This document shows positions 1 through 11,060 of a stretch of 64,000 nucleotides of DNA, piece by piece. A program made the translations under genes and the position numbers. A model generated the notes under the pieces. The model made no database searches, was not told the DNA's origin, and was given only the letters and a program-made list of their open reading frames with translations. The stretch lies in the NCBI GenBank assembly GCA_021229015.1, contig CM037787.1, positions 39,751,037 through 39,815,036 on the forward strand, read 5' to 3'. The stretch is from Solen grandis (taxonomy: Eukaryota > Mollusca > Bivalvia > Adapedonta > Solenidae). Numbering within the stretch: position 1 is the first letter of the stretch; each line of letters opens with the position of its first letter.

Positions 1-490
1 TTCTGACCAATTGAGAATTGATCAAAATGTGGTCTAGTGTGTAAACAAATTTTTCTAAGATTTGCCTACTGACCTACTTTTGGATCACTGACCCATTTCA
101 AAGGTTCAAGATATATCAGACAAACATTCTGACCAAGTTTGAAGAAGATTGGATCAAAATTGTGGTCTAGTGTGTAAACAAATTGTTGCCCAGCTGACCT
201 AGATCCAACTACCTGTTCAGGGTGCTAAAACAAAATTAAATTTTGGATAAAAATAAAACTAAATGTTTAAATTTGCCTACTGACCTACTTTGGATCCAAA
301 CTGACCCATTTCGAAAGGGTTCTATTTATCAAGACAAATTCTGACCAAGTTTGAGGAAGATTGGATCAAAATTGTGGCCTCTAGTGTGTAAACATCAAAA
401 TTGTTGACGGACGACGCACGCTGGACGCCGGACAATCAAGTATCCCAAAAGCTCACCCTGAGCTATGCTCAGGTGTGCTAAAAAAAAGTT
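1..490 (+). repeat. Degenerate dispersed repeat with terminal hairpin
   Basis: Two to three imperfect repeats carry phrases such as GACCTACTTT, TTCTGACCAAGTTTGA and GTGTGTAAACA. They are followed by a GGACGACGCACG-type linker (about 405-430), a terminal hairpin (AGCTCACC ... GCTCAGGTG, about 450-475) and a run of A. The same 3' end occurs near 23485-23530, 25270-25320, 26045-26085 and 31110-31155. The copy is cut by the window edge. It has no coding potential. The family resembles repeats I associate with bivalve genomes; the mobilisation mechanism is unknown. Confidence 0.7.
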
Positions 491-589
491 AAATGTTTGG
501 TATTAATGGTAAATAAAAAAACATAAAAAATTGTTTATAAAAAATGCCTGTTAATAATAACCAATAAAGGCATGCTTATAACTGATAAT

Positions 590-1838
590 AGACACTGCGT
601 CTTATCGCTGTAGAGTGCAAATTCAGTAATACTGATGAACTGATCCGTGATAGAGTAGTCTTTGGGTCAAACTCACCCAAAGTGAGGGAAAAGCTCAGTA
701 ATGAAGGATATGATCTCACCTTAGACAAGGCTATACAAATTCCCCAAAATGTGGAGTATAGCAAAGAACAATTGAGGGCAATCGATGCTTCAAACTTCCG
801 TACACAGGACAGTGTACGTCTTGTTGGGGCAAGACGTTTGCCGAAAAAGAAACGGGATCAAAGCCATCATAGCCATCATTGTTTCCACACGAGAAGTAGG
901 GTTCTTCAACATGTGACAACTGTGGTGGGCGATGGCAGACTGCTAAGCGCGTGGAAAGACTTGCCTCAAGTGCAACTCAACCACTTTGCAAAAGTATGCC
1001 ATGCGAAGGATAATGATCACTTAGTAGATGTACGTGAAGTACCTTTCAATGGTTATCACAGAAAAAGATCTCAAAGTTGACGAAGACAAAGTCAAGGCCA
1101 TACTGTCATTAGAGTATCCAACGAGCAGGTCTGAGCTAGAGACTGTTCTTGGACTAGTTAACTATTTGCAGAAATTTTCTCCAAATTTGTCAGATATTAC
1201 AAACCAGTTACGCATGCTACTAAAAAAAAGATGTAGAATTTGTAATTGACCAAACACAAAAGGATGCTTTCAACAAGATGAAACATCTGGTCTCACAATG
1301 TCCTGTCTTAACTTATTTTGACAATGACAATTTGCAAGACGGAAGACCAATTGCATTTGCTAGCAAGAGGTTGACGCCAACACAGAGTGCAAATGCAAAC
1401 ATAGAATGTGAAATGCTGGCAATAGTCTTTGGGTGCCAAAGATTCCATCAATATGTTTATGGCTGCAAGGTCATAGTTCATAGTGATCATAGGCCCATTC
1501 CTGCTATCATGAAGAAAGCGCTACCTGCAGCACCCCCTCGTTTGCAGAGAATGCTTCTCATGATTCAGAAATATGACATTGAGGTCAAATAACTGCCTGG
1601 GAAATAATTTCCCATTGGTGACTTACTGTCACGTCAACCAATGAAATCCAAACTTGAGGAAATGGAAAGCAATAATCTGTATGTACACACTGTTGTGCAA
1701 ATTTTGCAGACGAAAACTAGCTCAGCTGAGAACGGATACAAGCAATGATTCACAAATGCAAACCTTAAAACAGACTATAGAGATTGGGTGGCCCGAAATA
1801 AGGCAGGTGTACCCAGGTTCCATGATTGAGTATTTTAA
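590..1838 (+). pseudogene. Ty3/gypsy gag-pol remnant, internally deleted
   Basis: Broken pieces of an LTR-retrotransposon polyprotein run in one direction. About 600-840 reads as the end of Gag (SPKVREKLSNEGYDLTLDKA). About 905-1008 holds two zinc-knuckle halves (CDNCGG and CLKCN...HFAKVC) in different frames, so an indel lies between them. About 1028-1249 is the end of the reverse transcriptase connection region (LKVDEDKVKAI, then LGLVNYLQKFSPNLSDI). About 1278-1592 is RNase H ([33 protein letters not shown]), and about 1595-1640 keeps the GDLLSRQP tether. Protease and the whole RT palm are absent, and the first catalytic Asp region of RNase H is deleted (YFDNDN joins LQDGRP). A further piece before the gap (QTLKQTIEIGWPEIRQ) is pre-integrase linker. 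No LTR is visible. It is a dead fragment. Confidence 0.88.
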
Positions 1839-1938
1839 NNNNNNNNNNNNNNNNNNNNNNNNNNNNNNNNNNNNNNNNNNNNNNNNNNNNNNNNNNNNNN
1901 NNNNNNNNNNNNNNNNNNNNNNNNNNNNNNNNNNNNNN
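1839..1938. other. Assembly gap (100 N)
   Basis: Exactly 100 N. It lies between the gypsy remnant and an AT-rich tandem array, which is a plausible reason for assembly failure. Translations crossing it are meaningless. Confidence 0.99.
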
Positions 1939-2466
1939 TTACTGTTATATTATTATATTTTACTGATATATTACTGTTATATTATTATATTTTACTATTA
2001 TATTACTGTTATAATTATTATATATTTACTGTTATATTATTATATTTACTGTTATATTATTATATTTTACTGATATATTACTGTTATATTATTATATTTT
2101 ACTATTATATTGTTATGTTTTACTGTTATTATATTTACTGTTATATTATTATATTTACTGTTATATTATTATATTTACTGTTATATTATTATATTTTACT
2201 GTTATATTATTATATTCATTCTTTATATACTTATCAAAATTACTGTTATATTATTATATTTTACTGTTATATTATTATATTTTACTGTTATATTATTATA
2301 TTTTACTGTTATATTATTATATTTTACTGTTATATTACTGTTATATTATTATATTTTACTGTTATATTATTATATTTTACTGTTATATTATTATATTTTA
2401 CTGTTATATTATTATATTTTACTGTTATATTATTATAATCATTCTTTATATACTTATCAAAATTAC
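1939..2466. repeat. AT-rich tandem array, 20-21 bp unit
   Basis: About 25 copies of a unit of the type TACTGTTATATTATTATATT, with length variants. A spacer with CATTCTTTATATACTTATC interrupts it near 2218 and recurs at its end near 2440. Open frames here (runs of Tyr, Leu and Ile) are artefacts of the repeat. The array begins at an N gap, so its true length is unknown. Confidence 0.93.
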
Positions 2467-3583
2467 TTAATTTTGATGATATGATGATACAGTAAAAATA
2501 AAAAAGTGGAAAAAAGAAGAATTACATCTCTCGACACAAGAATATAGCCATAGACTTGGCATTCTGCAGTTATCATCATTATTGACTTTAGCATTCAACA
2601 GACAGGATTTCATTATCTGATCTTTTGATTCTGACCACAAAATAAATGGATATGGAATAAAGACACTGTAATATATACCTGCATAAAAGCAAATGTAGAA
2701 TGCAAATAAACACCCTATGTTCATGGTAAAACATTCTGTTTGAGAACTTAATGACTCACAGCATGGACCCCCCCAGGACATGTACATGACAGAAACAAAT
2801 TAACTATAATCATAGGTGGTAAACAGCCCTACCAGTTTTACAATACTGATAATTACAGGGGACTCTCTGAGGCTTCCCGGAATGTGCTTGTCGCTGAAGA
2901 GTTCAAAGCGTTTTAGAGAGTAGCGTCAGTTTGATATCTAAGGCTCTACTTACAGCTCCTGGGTTGTGTACTGGGTGTAAAACAAATTTTGATGAGTTTC
3001 ATGTTTAAGTTCATTAAGCTTTAGATGTAAAACACTTAAGCTTAATGGGTATTGGATATACATGTAATACACATTCTGATTGGCTGTTTAAAGGTTGATG
3101 TTTTGCTGATAGAAAATATATTATTTTCATTCAATCAATTTATATGATTTCTTTATTGAATCAATCATCAAATACAATTAATTGAAATTTAATATCCTAA
3201 GTCATGAAAATCCCTCCCCCTCAAAAAATTCCCCCAAAAAACAACAAACAAAACAATAATAGACATATACATGTGTTTGTTTCTTGACTGAAACAACCCA
3301 TACAATTGATAGATTTCATATTTTAATATCATCTTGTTCACATTGACTTTTAATCAAGATTTCCAACAATAGACACAGGTCTTGCCGACTGAAAATTAAT
3401 TAGAATAGTTCTAATTATCTTCTACATATTATGTTGCCTTGGAAACCGTGAATAGTTAGAAATGGGGAATACTGTAACAATCTTGTAATCTCCTTTTATA
3501 TAGGAGTGACAAACTAACGTAAACATGACTATTAAAATGTCCAGGCTCGAATTCCAACAGCAATACTTAGCACTAAATTATAC
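2467..3583. other. Unannotated AT-rich DNA
   Basis: I see no gene, RNA or clear repeat. A 106-codon minus-strand frame at 2467-2787 has no recognisable motif and no splice context, and is not called. The end of this stretch (about 3530-3583) resembles sequence upstream of the MITE at 50649. Confidence 0.5.
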
Positions 3584-3763
3584 TTAACCCTTTCCCTCAT
3601 ATAGACTCATTTTGCAGAAAACCACAGTTAAACCTTACCAAATTTAATTACAAAATCCTCATTTCCAGACCACTGAGGAGCAGCGAACAGCATAAAACCT
3701 GATCTGGTTTTATGCTGTTCGCATAGGTCTTTTCATGGTGTCCTCTATGAGGGAAAGGGTTAA
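3584..3763 (-). mobile_element. TTAA-type MITE copy A, hairpin collapsed
   Basis: It begins TTAACCCTTTCCCTCATA and ends TATGAGGGAAAGGGTTAA, so inverted termini of about 16 bp are flanked by TTAA. At 180 bp it is shorter than the usual 240. The central hairpin has lost its tip (CCTGATCTGG remains), and a segment between the left terminus and the CAGAAAACC motif is also missing. TTAA duplication with CCC...GGG ends is the hallmark of the piggyBac superfamily; no transposase is present, so the element is non-autonomous. Confidence 0.88.
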
Positions 3764-4034
3764 TATACACATTCCACTATTCTAATTTTATTTTCAAGTA
3801 CATTACTAACCTGAAACCAATCTAACAGTATTTGTTAAGAATGAAATATCTAGATATATCTGGACATTTTATTAGAGAAACAAGATTGATGAAATTCGCC
3901 CTTAAGTATTAGTTAGTGCTAACAATTGTTGGTGGAATTTGACCCAGAAATAAATTTTAAGCTGGTATTACATGAAGCTCAACGTCATTGTTTGTACTAC
4001 AGTTTCTCTATTTACAAGAGATAAACTCTCTAGA
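3764..4034. repeat. Low-copy paralogous segment (pair with 50880-51110)
   Basis: Sequence around 3800-3950 (AGTACATTACTAA, then TTAGAGAAACAAGA, then TTGGTGGAATT) recurs in diverged form at 50940-51100. Both copies directly follow a MITE. It is probably an old duplicated repeat of unknown class. Confidence 0.5.
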
Positions 4035-4092
4035 GTACAGTCTAACTGAAATACTGTTGGTGAGATATTAAACCCAATAAATAAACAAACTT
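4035..4092 (+). repeat. SINE 3' tail fragment (CATGATATC family)
   Basis: AACTGAAATACTGT followed by ATTAAACCCAATAAATAAAC matches the reverse complement of the 3' tail of the SINE at 16190-17545. Only the last 60 bp are recognisable, as expected of 5'-truncated insertions. Confidence 0.6.
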
Positions 4093-4190
4093 AACTGATG
4101 CAGAGCCAATTTCATCATAATTGCTTTTCTCATAAAAACACTTTAAAATTCAAATATTTCATTTCTTAAGAAAAACATAAATACTAGTTA

Positions 4191-4432
4191 TTAACCCTTT
4201 CCCTCAGAGAGGATACCATGAAAAGACCTATGCGAACAGCATAAAACCAGATCAGCCTGCGAGTAACTCGCAGGCTGATCAGGTTTTATGCTGTTCGCTG
4301 CTCCTCAGTGGTCTGGAAATGAGGATTTTACAATTAAATTTGGTAAGGTTTAAGTGTGGTTTTCTGCAGATCAGGCTTTATGTGGTACCTACTGAGTGCG
4401 TCAAAATGAGTCTATATGAGGGAAAGGGATAA
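4191..4432 (+). mobile_element. TTAA-type MITE copy B, full length
   Basis: A full-length copy starting TTAACCCTTTCCCTCAGA and ending ATGAGGGAAAGGGATAA (one change in the right TTAA). The central hairpin has arms around GCCTGCGAGT / ACTCGCAGGC, flanked by GAACAGCATAAAACC and GGTTTTATGCTGTTC. The opposite half carries the conserved block TTTCTGCAGATCAGGCTTTA. It lies 430 bp from copy A in opposite orientation. Confidence 0.92.
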
Positions 4433-4734
4433 GGAAATAATTTATGTGAACATAATCATGTACTTGAATTTTTCATAAAACAAGAATAATGGTGGTGGAA
4501 TTTATGTATCCACTGAAGAGTTGATTTTATTATAAGCAGAATATTTTTTTTAAATAAAATAATGTCCTGACAATTGTGGTGATGTGGAAGATCTTCTATT
4601 TGAAAACAATCTCAATTCAAGATGTTTCTTGCCTATCATAAAACTAAAAATAATTTTGTGCATTTTAGAAAAAATTGAAAAGTGCCAACTGTTACGGCAA
4701 TGAAAATACACACAAACATTAAAGTAAAGTTATA
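4433..4734. other. Unannotated AT-rich DNA
   Basis: No feature seen. Confidence 0.5.
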
Positions 4735-4960
4735 ATAATAATCTTTATTTAAGTCACAAGGTACTAACAAGCAAGCTTTTGAACCAAACACACAGACGGT
4801 GGTGTATTGGCTAACTATGGGAGGAAACTGGAAAACCTGTGGAACACCCACCAGTCCCATCTTGTGACCACCTACCATCTCATAAAATACCCTGGATGGG
4901 AATCAAACCTGGGCCGCATGGTAAGAAGCCAGTGTGCTAACCACCACACTAACCGGACAG
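4735..4960 (-). mobile_element. tRNA-derived SINE, family 1
   Basis: On the minus strand the right end reads like a tRNA: an A-box-like GTGGTTAGCACACTGG and a B-box-like GGTTTGATTCC about 35 nt later. A tRNA-unrelated body with GTGACCACCTACCAT on the plus strand and a 3' end rich in AATAAAGATTATTATT follow. The same body and head recur at 34630-34765, where the head is expanded into a minisatellite. Length (about 225 bp) and architecture fit a Pol III-derived SINE. Confidence 0.75.
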
Positions 4961-5805
4961 CAAGCACCTGTACCTTATGTAACGATCAGTGAACACCAAA
5001 TATCAAGATGAAAAGGTCAGTATGAACTAATTTCCTTATCCATTATGCCATAGAGGAATAAAAGAGGAATCAGTATTATCTGATTTCAATTATAAACATA
5101 CATTGTTAAGTTTTTCTCATCCGGATGGAAAATTCGATAATTGGAACAACGATGACCAACCATGAAACTATTCTAAGTACAGAGAGAAATAAAAGAAGAT
5201 GGAAAATTTTGTGGGCAGCCCTCTGTCCTATTTCTATTAACAGACGATTAACCTAGCAGAGAAATGGCAAGGATAAAATAAATCCAATATCTACAGTGAT
5301 TTATTAAAATACTTATTGTGCACCTTATATCACATGATCAATTTGAATTTACTAGAAAAATCTGAAAATTATATTCCCAGCTAATTAATTGCCATTTTTC
5401 ATTAAGTAGAAGAAAATTCAGCTGCCATCTGATTCCGAAGATGATTATTTTTGTAATAATAGCAGAACTGACTTTAAATGGAGAAAAACTCTCAGATGTG
5501 AAGCTTTCAGGTCAATTGAATAATCAAGTAATTTCCCATGTAGAGACATATCACTATCATTTCTATAATCACTTGTGTCAGATATATCACACAAGGGACT
5601 CATAGTGTTCCTCTCTATGGATCTACTTTCATCACTGTAAAGGACTTGTATTAATACACCTGTTGTATTAATCATATAGATACACTTGTTTACACTACTG
5701 TACTTCCCTTGTATTGTTACAATCACCTGCACACCAGTATGACTGTATGTGTCATACTTTCTGTGCTAGGAACCTGAGTAATAATATATCAAGCAATGTT
5801 TACCG
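4961..5805. other. Unannotated DNA
   Basis: No supportable gene. The minus-strand frame at 5445-5732 (95 codons, containing SDTSDYRNDSDMS) has ordinary composition but no recognised domain and no splice context that decides it, so it is not called. Confidence 0.45.
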
Positions 5806-5945
5806 TAAATTTACCTCATGAATATTTATGAACAAATTTATGACTTGACTGAACTTTAAAAATGGTATATGCAACAATAGATTTTTCTTTGCCACAAAGC
5901 TGTGCAGATTCTGAGCTATGAGTAAACCAAGTAGACCCTAATCAG
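5806..5945 (+). repeat. Dispersed repeat D, copy 1
   Basis: Shares an ordered set of blocks with copies at 27001, 32080, 33695 and 45005: CCTCATGAATATT, TTTATGACTTGA, TTTCTTTG, GCAGATT, GAGCTA, then a purine stretch ending near ATCAG. Length is about 140-160 bp. No terminal inverted repeat is obvious. Class unknown. Confidence 0.6.
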
Positions 5946-7740
5946 ACAGTTCCAGGAATGAACTGTCTAGTCCGGGTCAGCTCTGTTTGCCTGGGGAACG
6001 TCACGGTACAGGTGCAGGGTTAAATACCAACAGGATTTTATAACACTGAGAGAACCAGCCAGGAGCACAAATCTTCCAGAATAAATTCTCTTTCATTGAA
6101 TGCAACATAAACTGCAACCTTCTCATTTTCTTTTTTTTAAATGGCTTTTGATGGATGACATTGTTGTAAAGTTCTGAATGTGTTAAGTTAGGAAACTGTT
6201 AGTTAATTAAATCCAACCTCTCTTTAGTACATTTTCCTTGCTCTGAATGAAGTATTAACCTTCTTTTAGGAGTTATAAACAGGAGACTTAACACTTAAGG
6301 TAGGAAATAGAATCCAATGGATTAATGAGAGTTGCTTGAGGGTTATTTTGTATAATAAGATAGATTATCTCTTACTATGGTTGGTTTAAGGTAACCCATC
6401 ACTGAATTGTGATCATGATATATTAAGTGAACATGGGAATTTCATAGTATATGCAAGACTTTAAAGACTTTGAGCAAAAGAGCCAATAACTCCAAGTCAA
6501 TGGATGCTTGCATCTGCAATGAAGTCCTTTAAATTTAAGCATTTACAGGAACATGTTTATAATCAAATGATGGATGGAATATCTTAAATAGAGGTTCAAA
6601 GAAATAAAAATAAAAAAACTCAAAAGGCATTCAGAGATAAGGAAGCTTAGTTTGAAAATGATGAACAGCACCCTTCTTATTGTTTTTTTTTTTCCACATT
6701 GAAATATTTTTATTATTTTTTTAAGGGGGGAGGAGGGAGAGAGATATTTTTTTGTCAATTCATGACTGATTTAAACACCTGGTATATGTGGTCAGGTATA
6801 CCAAGGACAAAAGACATGGCTGTTTTATCAGAACATGATCAGTGGTTAACAAGAGTGTCCTGTAATGTCCGTCTATCCGATCCATTTCTCTCTGCTCGAT
6901 TATTTTCTACCAATTCTTTACCTCTTCCTGAATTATTCAAACTGCCCGTATCTGGAACAATTCACGTCATGTGACACGACTTCCGTGACACGACTATTTG
7001 TTCCAAATAATCCAATCAATATCCAGGTCATTACCCACGTCATGGTAACCATGCCATTGCATACTGCCTCTCACTTGTTGATGACCAAATCTGGTTGCTA
7101 TGGTAGCAAGACCAGGAGATAATGACACTTTGAGTGCCTCCAAAGATGTTGCTGACCACTGTAAAAATACAGACTGTCATCTTTTTTATGAGACAGACAC
7201 CACCACTTAGCTGAGAAAATCTTATTTGCAAGAAATTGGAAAATGTTTCTTTTCTTGTAATGAGATTGTCATGTGGAGACAAATTTGTGTTATGAGGCAT
7301 GTAACTAGGTAACTAGGATATGACATGTATACTGTACTACAGCATGTTCAAACCGCTACTGGTTGCTCACATTAGCTTATGGTTGCAATTTGGTTTCAGT
7401 GTTTTTTTGGTCAAAATATATGGAGAATATAGGCGGCATTCCCCCCTGCTTGGAATATACATTTTTCCCCCCATTTGTTTTTCATTTTCCCCCTCCATGA
7501 TTATGAGTTTACATACCATATTGTGTGCATGGACTCACTGCTGTAGTTAAATGCTATATTCTTAATAAAACTGTAAAATGTTATATCAATGTTCTTTTTC
7601 TTCTTTTATGCAATAAAACTTAATTAAATTAGAGTAAAATACAACAAAATGCCCAAATTATAAATAGCAGAAAAATTCCCATATTAGCTTGTTCACGCAA
7701 TTTTTCACCCTCCTATGGGCCTGGACCCCTTTCCCACCAA
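5946..7740. other. Unannotated DNA with homopolymer runs
   Basis: Holds poly-T near 6681 and a C-rich/T-rich patch near 7440-7500. Short open frames at 6543-7550 overlap one another on both strands and show no domain. No gene called. Confidence 0.45.
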
Positions 7741-7745
7741 AGTGA

Positions 7746-7790
7746 AAACAAGAAATATCTTTAAAAAAGATATTCGGCGTAGGATGAAAG
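7746..7790 (+). repeat. Hairpin-headed repeat start (AACAAGAAATATC type)
   Basis: AACAAGAAATATC followed by TTTAAAAAAGATATTCGGCG forms a short hairpin (ATATCTTT / AAAGATAT). The same head recurs at 59051-59095. The shared prefix AACAAGA plus hairpin also begins two other dispersed families (30000 and 24310). Confidence 0.5.
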
Positions 7791-9304
7791 AAAAACGAGA
7801 TTTCCAGTCTTCTAGAACATTCCGAGGAAAAGCGCGCGAAAGACCGACGCACAACAAATTTAGTACGCTCTAGAAATAGTTCAGTATTTTTTCTATGAAA
7901 TATACTTATTTATAGACGGTAATACAAAAAATTATATCTGTAAATAGGCTTGTTTGATATTTGTTCATATCATTATTGCATATGACAATTATGATATAAA
8001 AGCGTTATTAGTTGTTTTGGTTTTGGCGAATTAATTTTCAATGAGAGCATCTCGGCAGGCTGGAAGAATTCAATATACATAGTAATTAAGGGGTTTCATG
8101 TCATAACACGGTGGATTCTTTTTTGTTGTTTTAAATCATTTTCACAAAGTAGCATTCCTCAATTGATGGAAAAGGATTGTATTTAACTTACTGAAATCAC
8201 TTTCATGTTTACATCAAAAAGAAAAGTAATAACACCAAGCTGAATGATATATACAAGCTGCACCCCTTATTTACAGTAATTTTATAGTCCATAACGATGC
8301 GTTAACCAATAACAGGAGTCCTTTTATTCAGCTTAGAATTATTTACCGCTGTTAGCGTACATTTGATTGGTTTAAGATGCGAGTTGAAATCGAAATTATA
8401 CAGCTACGCCGAAAAAAAACACTGGGTTCCCTGCTTGTATTCTATACACTGAGATGTAACGGCTCACATGAGTGAGTGTTAAAGTTAAGGTACTTGAATG
8501 AAGGGCAGATGTACTGTCCAGTGTCTGGAACAAGTTCACAATGGTATACAATAAACTGGTCAGCTGTCCAGTCTACAGAACAGAATAAACTAGTGGACTG
8601 TCCAGATTTGTTTATGGTGTTTTTTTTTTTTTTTTTTTTGTTTTTTTTTTGTAAAACCACGGACTCATATCAATGATAATAATGGTTAAGTATGGTTAAT
8701 TATGGTTAATTATGGTTAAGTTAATACAATATAAACGACCATGTGACTCATTCGATCCATATGGAAATAATTGTATGCCGTATCTATAAATCAAATAATC
8801 ATAAGAAAACAATTTCAGCTCATGTAATGTTTTTGTGATAAAAGATTTTATTATGAGATAAAACATGATTTCAAAATATATGACAATAACTCACAATATA
8901 TAACATTTACTTTTTTTTTTAATTCTACATTTACATTCTCTAGGGTTTTCAACACATCAATTTCCATTTCTCTGCCTCTACAGATTTATATGATTTCTCT
9001 AAGCTCTGTCTGAAATGATTTGTCTCCCTTGATCCCAGACTTCTTTGTCTCCATTCATTTCCCTGAGGTTGAACAGATCCAATATTAAATTCAAAATTTC
9101 AAGTTCTTGATATACAGCCGAAACAAAATATCAATAAATCTTCTCATATTTACTTCAAAGTCTGTTTATCTTTATCCATTTGCAAATTTAATATGGAATT
9201 AAAATATGTATGGTGGGACCGAGGATGTTCACTAAAAGGTTGCCATGGTAATAAATAATGTGATATCACAACATTAATATTGTGATGCATTGTGTCTGTG
9301 AAAA
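7791..9304. other. Unannotated DNA
   Basis: Contains a T-run at 8621-8650 and a short TGGTTAATTA-type tandem near 8680-8720. No gene seen. Confidence 0.45.
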
Positions 9305-9500
9305 CATTGGAATTTGTTGCTGTATCTGTATTTATTCAACCTGAGTGTTTGTTGCGGTGGACAACAACAACAGTACTTCAGGTCTCTAAGGACCCTGTGT
9401 ACTTGAGGCAGGTATAGCGCTGTTTCACTGTGATATACCGTAGACAAGTGGCATGATACCACACCCAGTCACATGATCCTGGCCTTGTGTCTATCAATCT
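9305..9500 (-). mobile_element. SINE fragment, family 2 (CATGATATC)
   Basis: Aligns by eye with the body of the SINE at 16190: the order CAGTACTTCAGGTC, GTACTTGAGGCAGGTATAG, AAGTGGCATGATACCACAC, CCAGTCACATGATCCTG matches. The tRNA head is missing or too diverged to see. Confidence 0.6.
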
Positions 9501-9983
9501 GGACTATATTCAGTAACACAAACATGCATGACCTGATCAGGTGTCTGTATCATTCAGCTGCTTGTACCAATAGTGAAGAGGAAAGGGAAATGAACTACCA
9601 AGCACCTGAATGATTGCTAACTTCGATGAGCACTGGTGTTACTGAACACACCTCTTGTACTACCCTGGTGACCTGAGCTAACAAGTTTTTTTTTTTAGTT
9701 AGTTCCATGAAACTTATACAAAGAATATAAATAACATTTCAAAATAAAAACTCAAAACACCAAAAGCCTTTCAGAAGCTTTAGTCAGGTCAGACTATAAG
9801 CACCTAACTACAGAGGCCTCCTTAAAACCTTTAAACCAGGTCAATGTCGGAGTTTGGTCAGGTTTATTCTGGTTGACATTTATTGTCAAATCAATCGTTG
9901 TGTAGTCACAAACTTATATGTGTAAAAGTGTTTTTTGTTTTATCAATGCTTCACCGATGACCATTTCACTATACCAGGTTTGA
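9501..9983. other. Unannotated DNA
   Basis: Nothing supportable; one T-run near 9685. Confidence 0.45.
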
Positions 9984-10400
9984 TTTGCTGACTTAAACTG
10001 ACCAATCAGTGACTGGCGTAAAATTTCAAATGTATGTTTATTTCCCATTGAACAAAGTGTGGAATCAAACAGCAGCATGTAGATTAACCCTTTCCCTCAT
10101 ATAGACTCATTTTGACGCACTCAATAGGTACCACATAAAGCCTGATCTGCAGAAAACCACAGTTAAACCTTACCAAATTTAATTATAAAATCCTCATTTC
10201 CAGACCACTGAGGAGCAGCGAACAGCATAAAACCTGATCAGCCTGCGAGTTACTCGCAGGCTGATCTGGTTTTATGCTGTTTGCATAGGTCTTTTCATGG
10301 TGTCCTCTATGAGGGAAAGGGTTAAATGTTCCGGAAATGCTGCCTGATTTACAAAGGCTTATGTCTCATCTTGGGGTGAAATTGTCTATACTGGCATCAT
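9984..10400 (+). repeat. Paralogous segment interrupted by MITE copy C
   Basis: The flanks 9984-10083 and 10326-10400 together match the uninterrupted segment at 44480-44655 (GACCAATCAGTGACTGG, ATGTATGTTTATTTCC, AGCATGTAGATTA, then GTGAAATTGTCTA). The 44-kb copy reads AGATTAGGTGTTC where this copy reads AGATTAA, MITE, TTAAATGTTC. This is a natural empty site for the MITE. Confidence 0.75.
10084..10325 (-). mobile_element. TTAA-type MITE copy C, full length
   Basis: A full-length copy (TTAACCCTTTCCCTCATA to GAGGGAAAGGGTTAA) with a complete central hairpin and both TTAA sites. Its insertion point is proven by the empty paralogue at 44480-44655. Confidence 0.95.
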
Positions 10401-10925
10401 ACATGCACACATCACTCAGCAACCTCACACCGTCACATCCATCATTTCTAATTAGTGGGGGTATTCATTGAGTTACTTATCAGCTCTAGCTGAATTTATC
10501 ATCATACCATAATAATTATTGTCCCTTCTGAAATAAACAATTAATCTTATCTATCTGATTTATATTGGCTCCACTATCATCTTTCAACCACAGTGAACAT
10601 TATTGCTGAAGTGTGTATATATATATATATAAATATATTTAAAATTTTAAACTATGGAGAGGGAGATGTGTATTATTTACAGGGATTTATCTTTCCTAAT
10701 TTTCATTCCATTTTATACTTAAGAAACCTCACTACTAACTTCTCCAGGCATCAATATCAATATTTCATAATCTATACATTGTATACCTGTCTGTGTTTTC
10801 ATTTGTGTGAATACATTTTGTGAAATCAATGCATCAATAAATGCTTCAATATTACCTGCCACATTTAGTACTGGTTATTTCAGTTATTTTTTATTTATTT
10901 GTGGGTAGATATATGATTATCATTT
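10401..10925. other. Unannotated DNA
   Basis: A short AT microsatellite lies near 10614-10640; otherwise no feature. Confidence 0.45.
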
Positions 10926-11060
10926 TACCTAGTGTTCTGTAGTTAGCCACAGGCATGATGTGAAAGTAAAATTGTACTGCCCTGAGCTGGAATTGAACTT
11001 GGGACACTCGGTATGCAAATCAGACTCTCTCGTCACCACAAAACTTAGCTCCATGACAAA
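10926..11060 (-). mobile_element. tRNA-like SINE fragment
   Basis: On the minus strand GTGGTGACGAGAGAGTCTGA, then AAGTTCAATTCC (B-box-like) about 25 nt further, suggests a decayed tRNA-derived head. The body is short and diverged. Confidence 0.4.

Noticed and set aside
445..490. Rho-independent-type terminator from the AGCTCACC hairpin followed by A/T run
   Set aside because: The genome is eukaryotic and the hairpin is the conserved end of a dispersed repeat found at five sites.
1939..2484. Tyr/Leu/Ile-rich open frames
   Set aside because: Artefact of the AT-rich tandem unit.
5445..5732. 95-codon minus-strand frame considered as the cytoplasmic exon of the NPDC1-like gene
   Set aside because: No motif of that family's cytoplasmic tail and no suitable splice sites.
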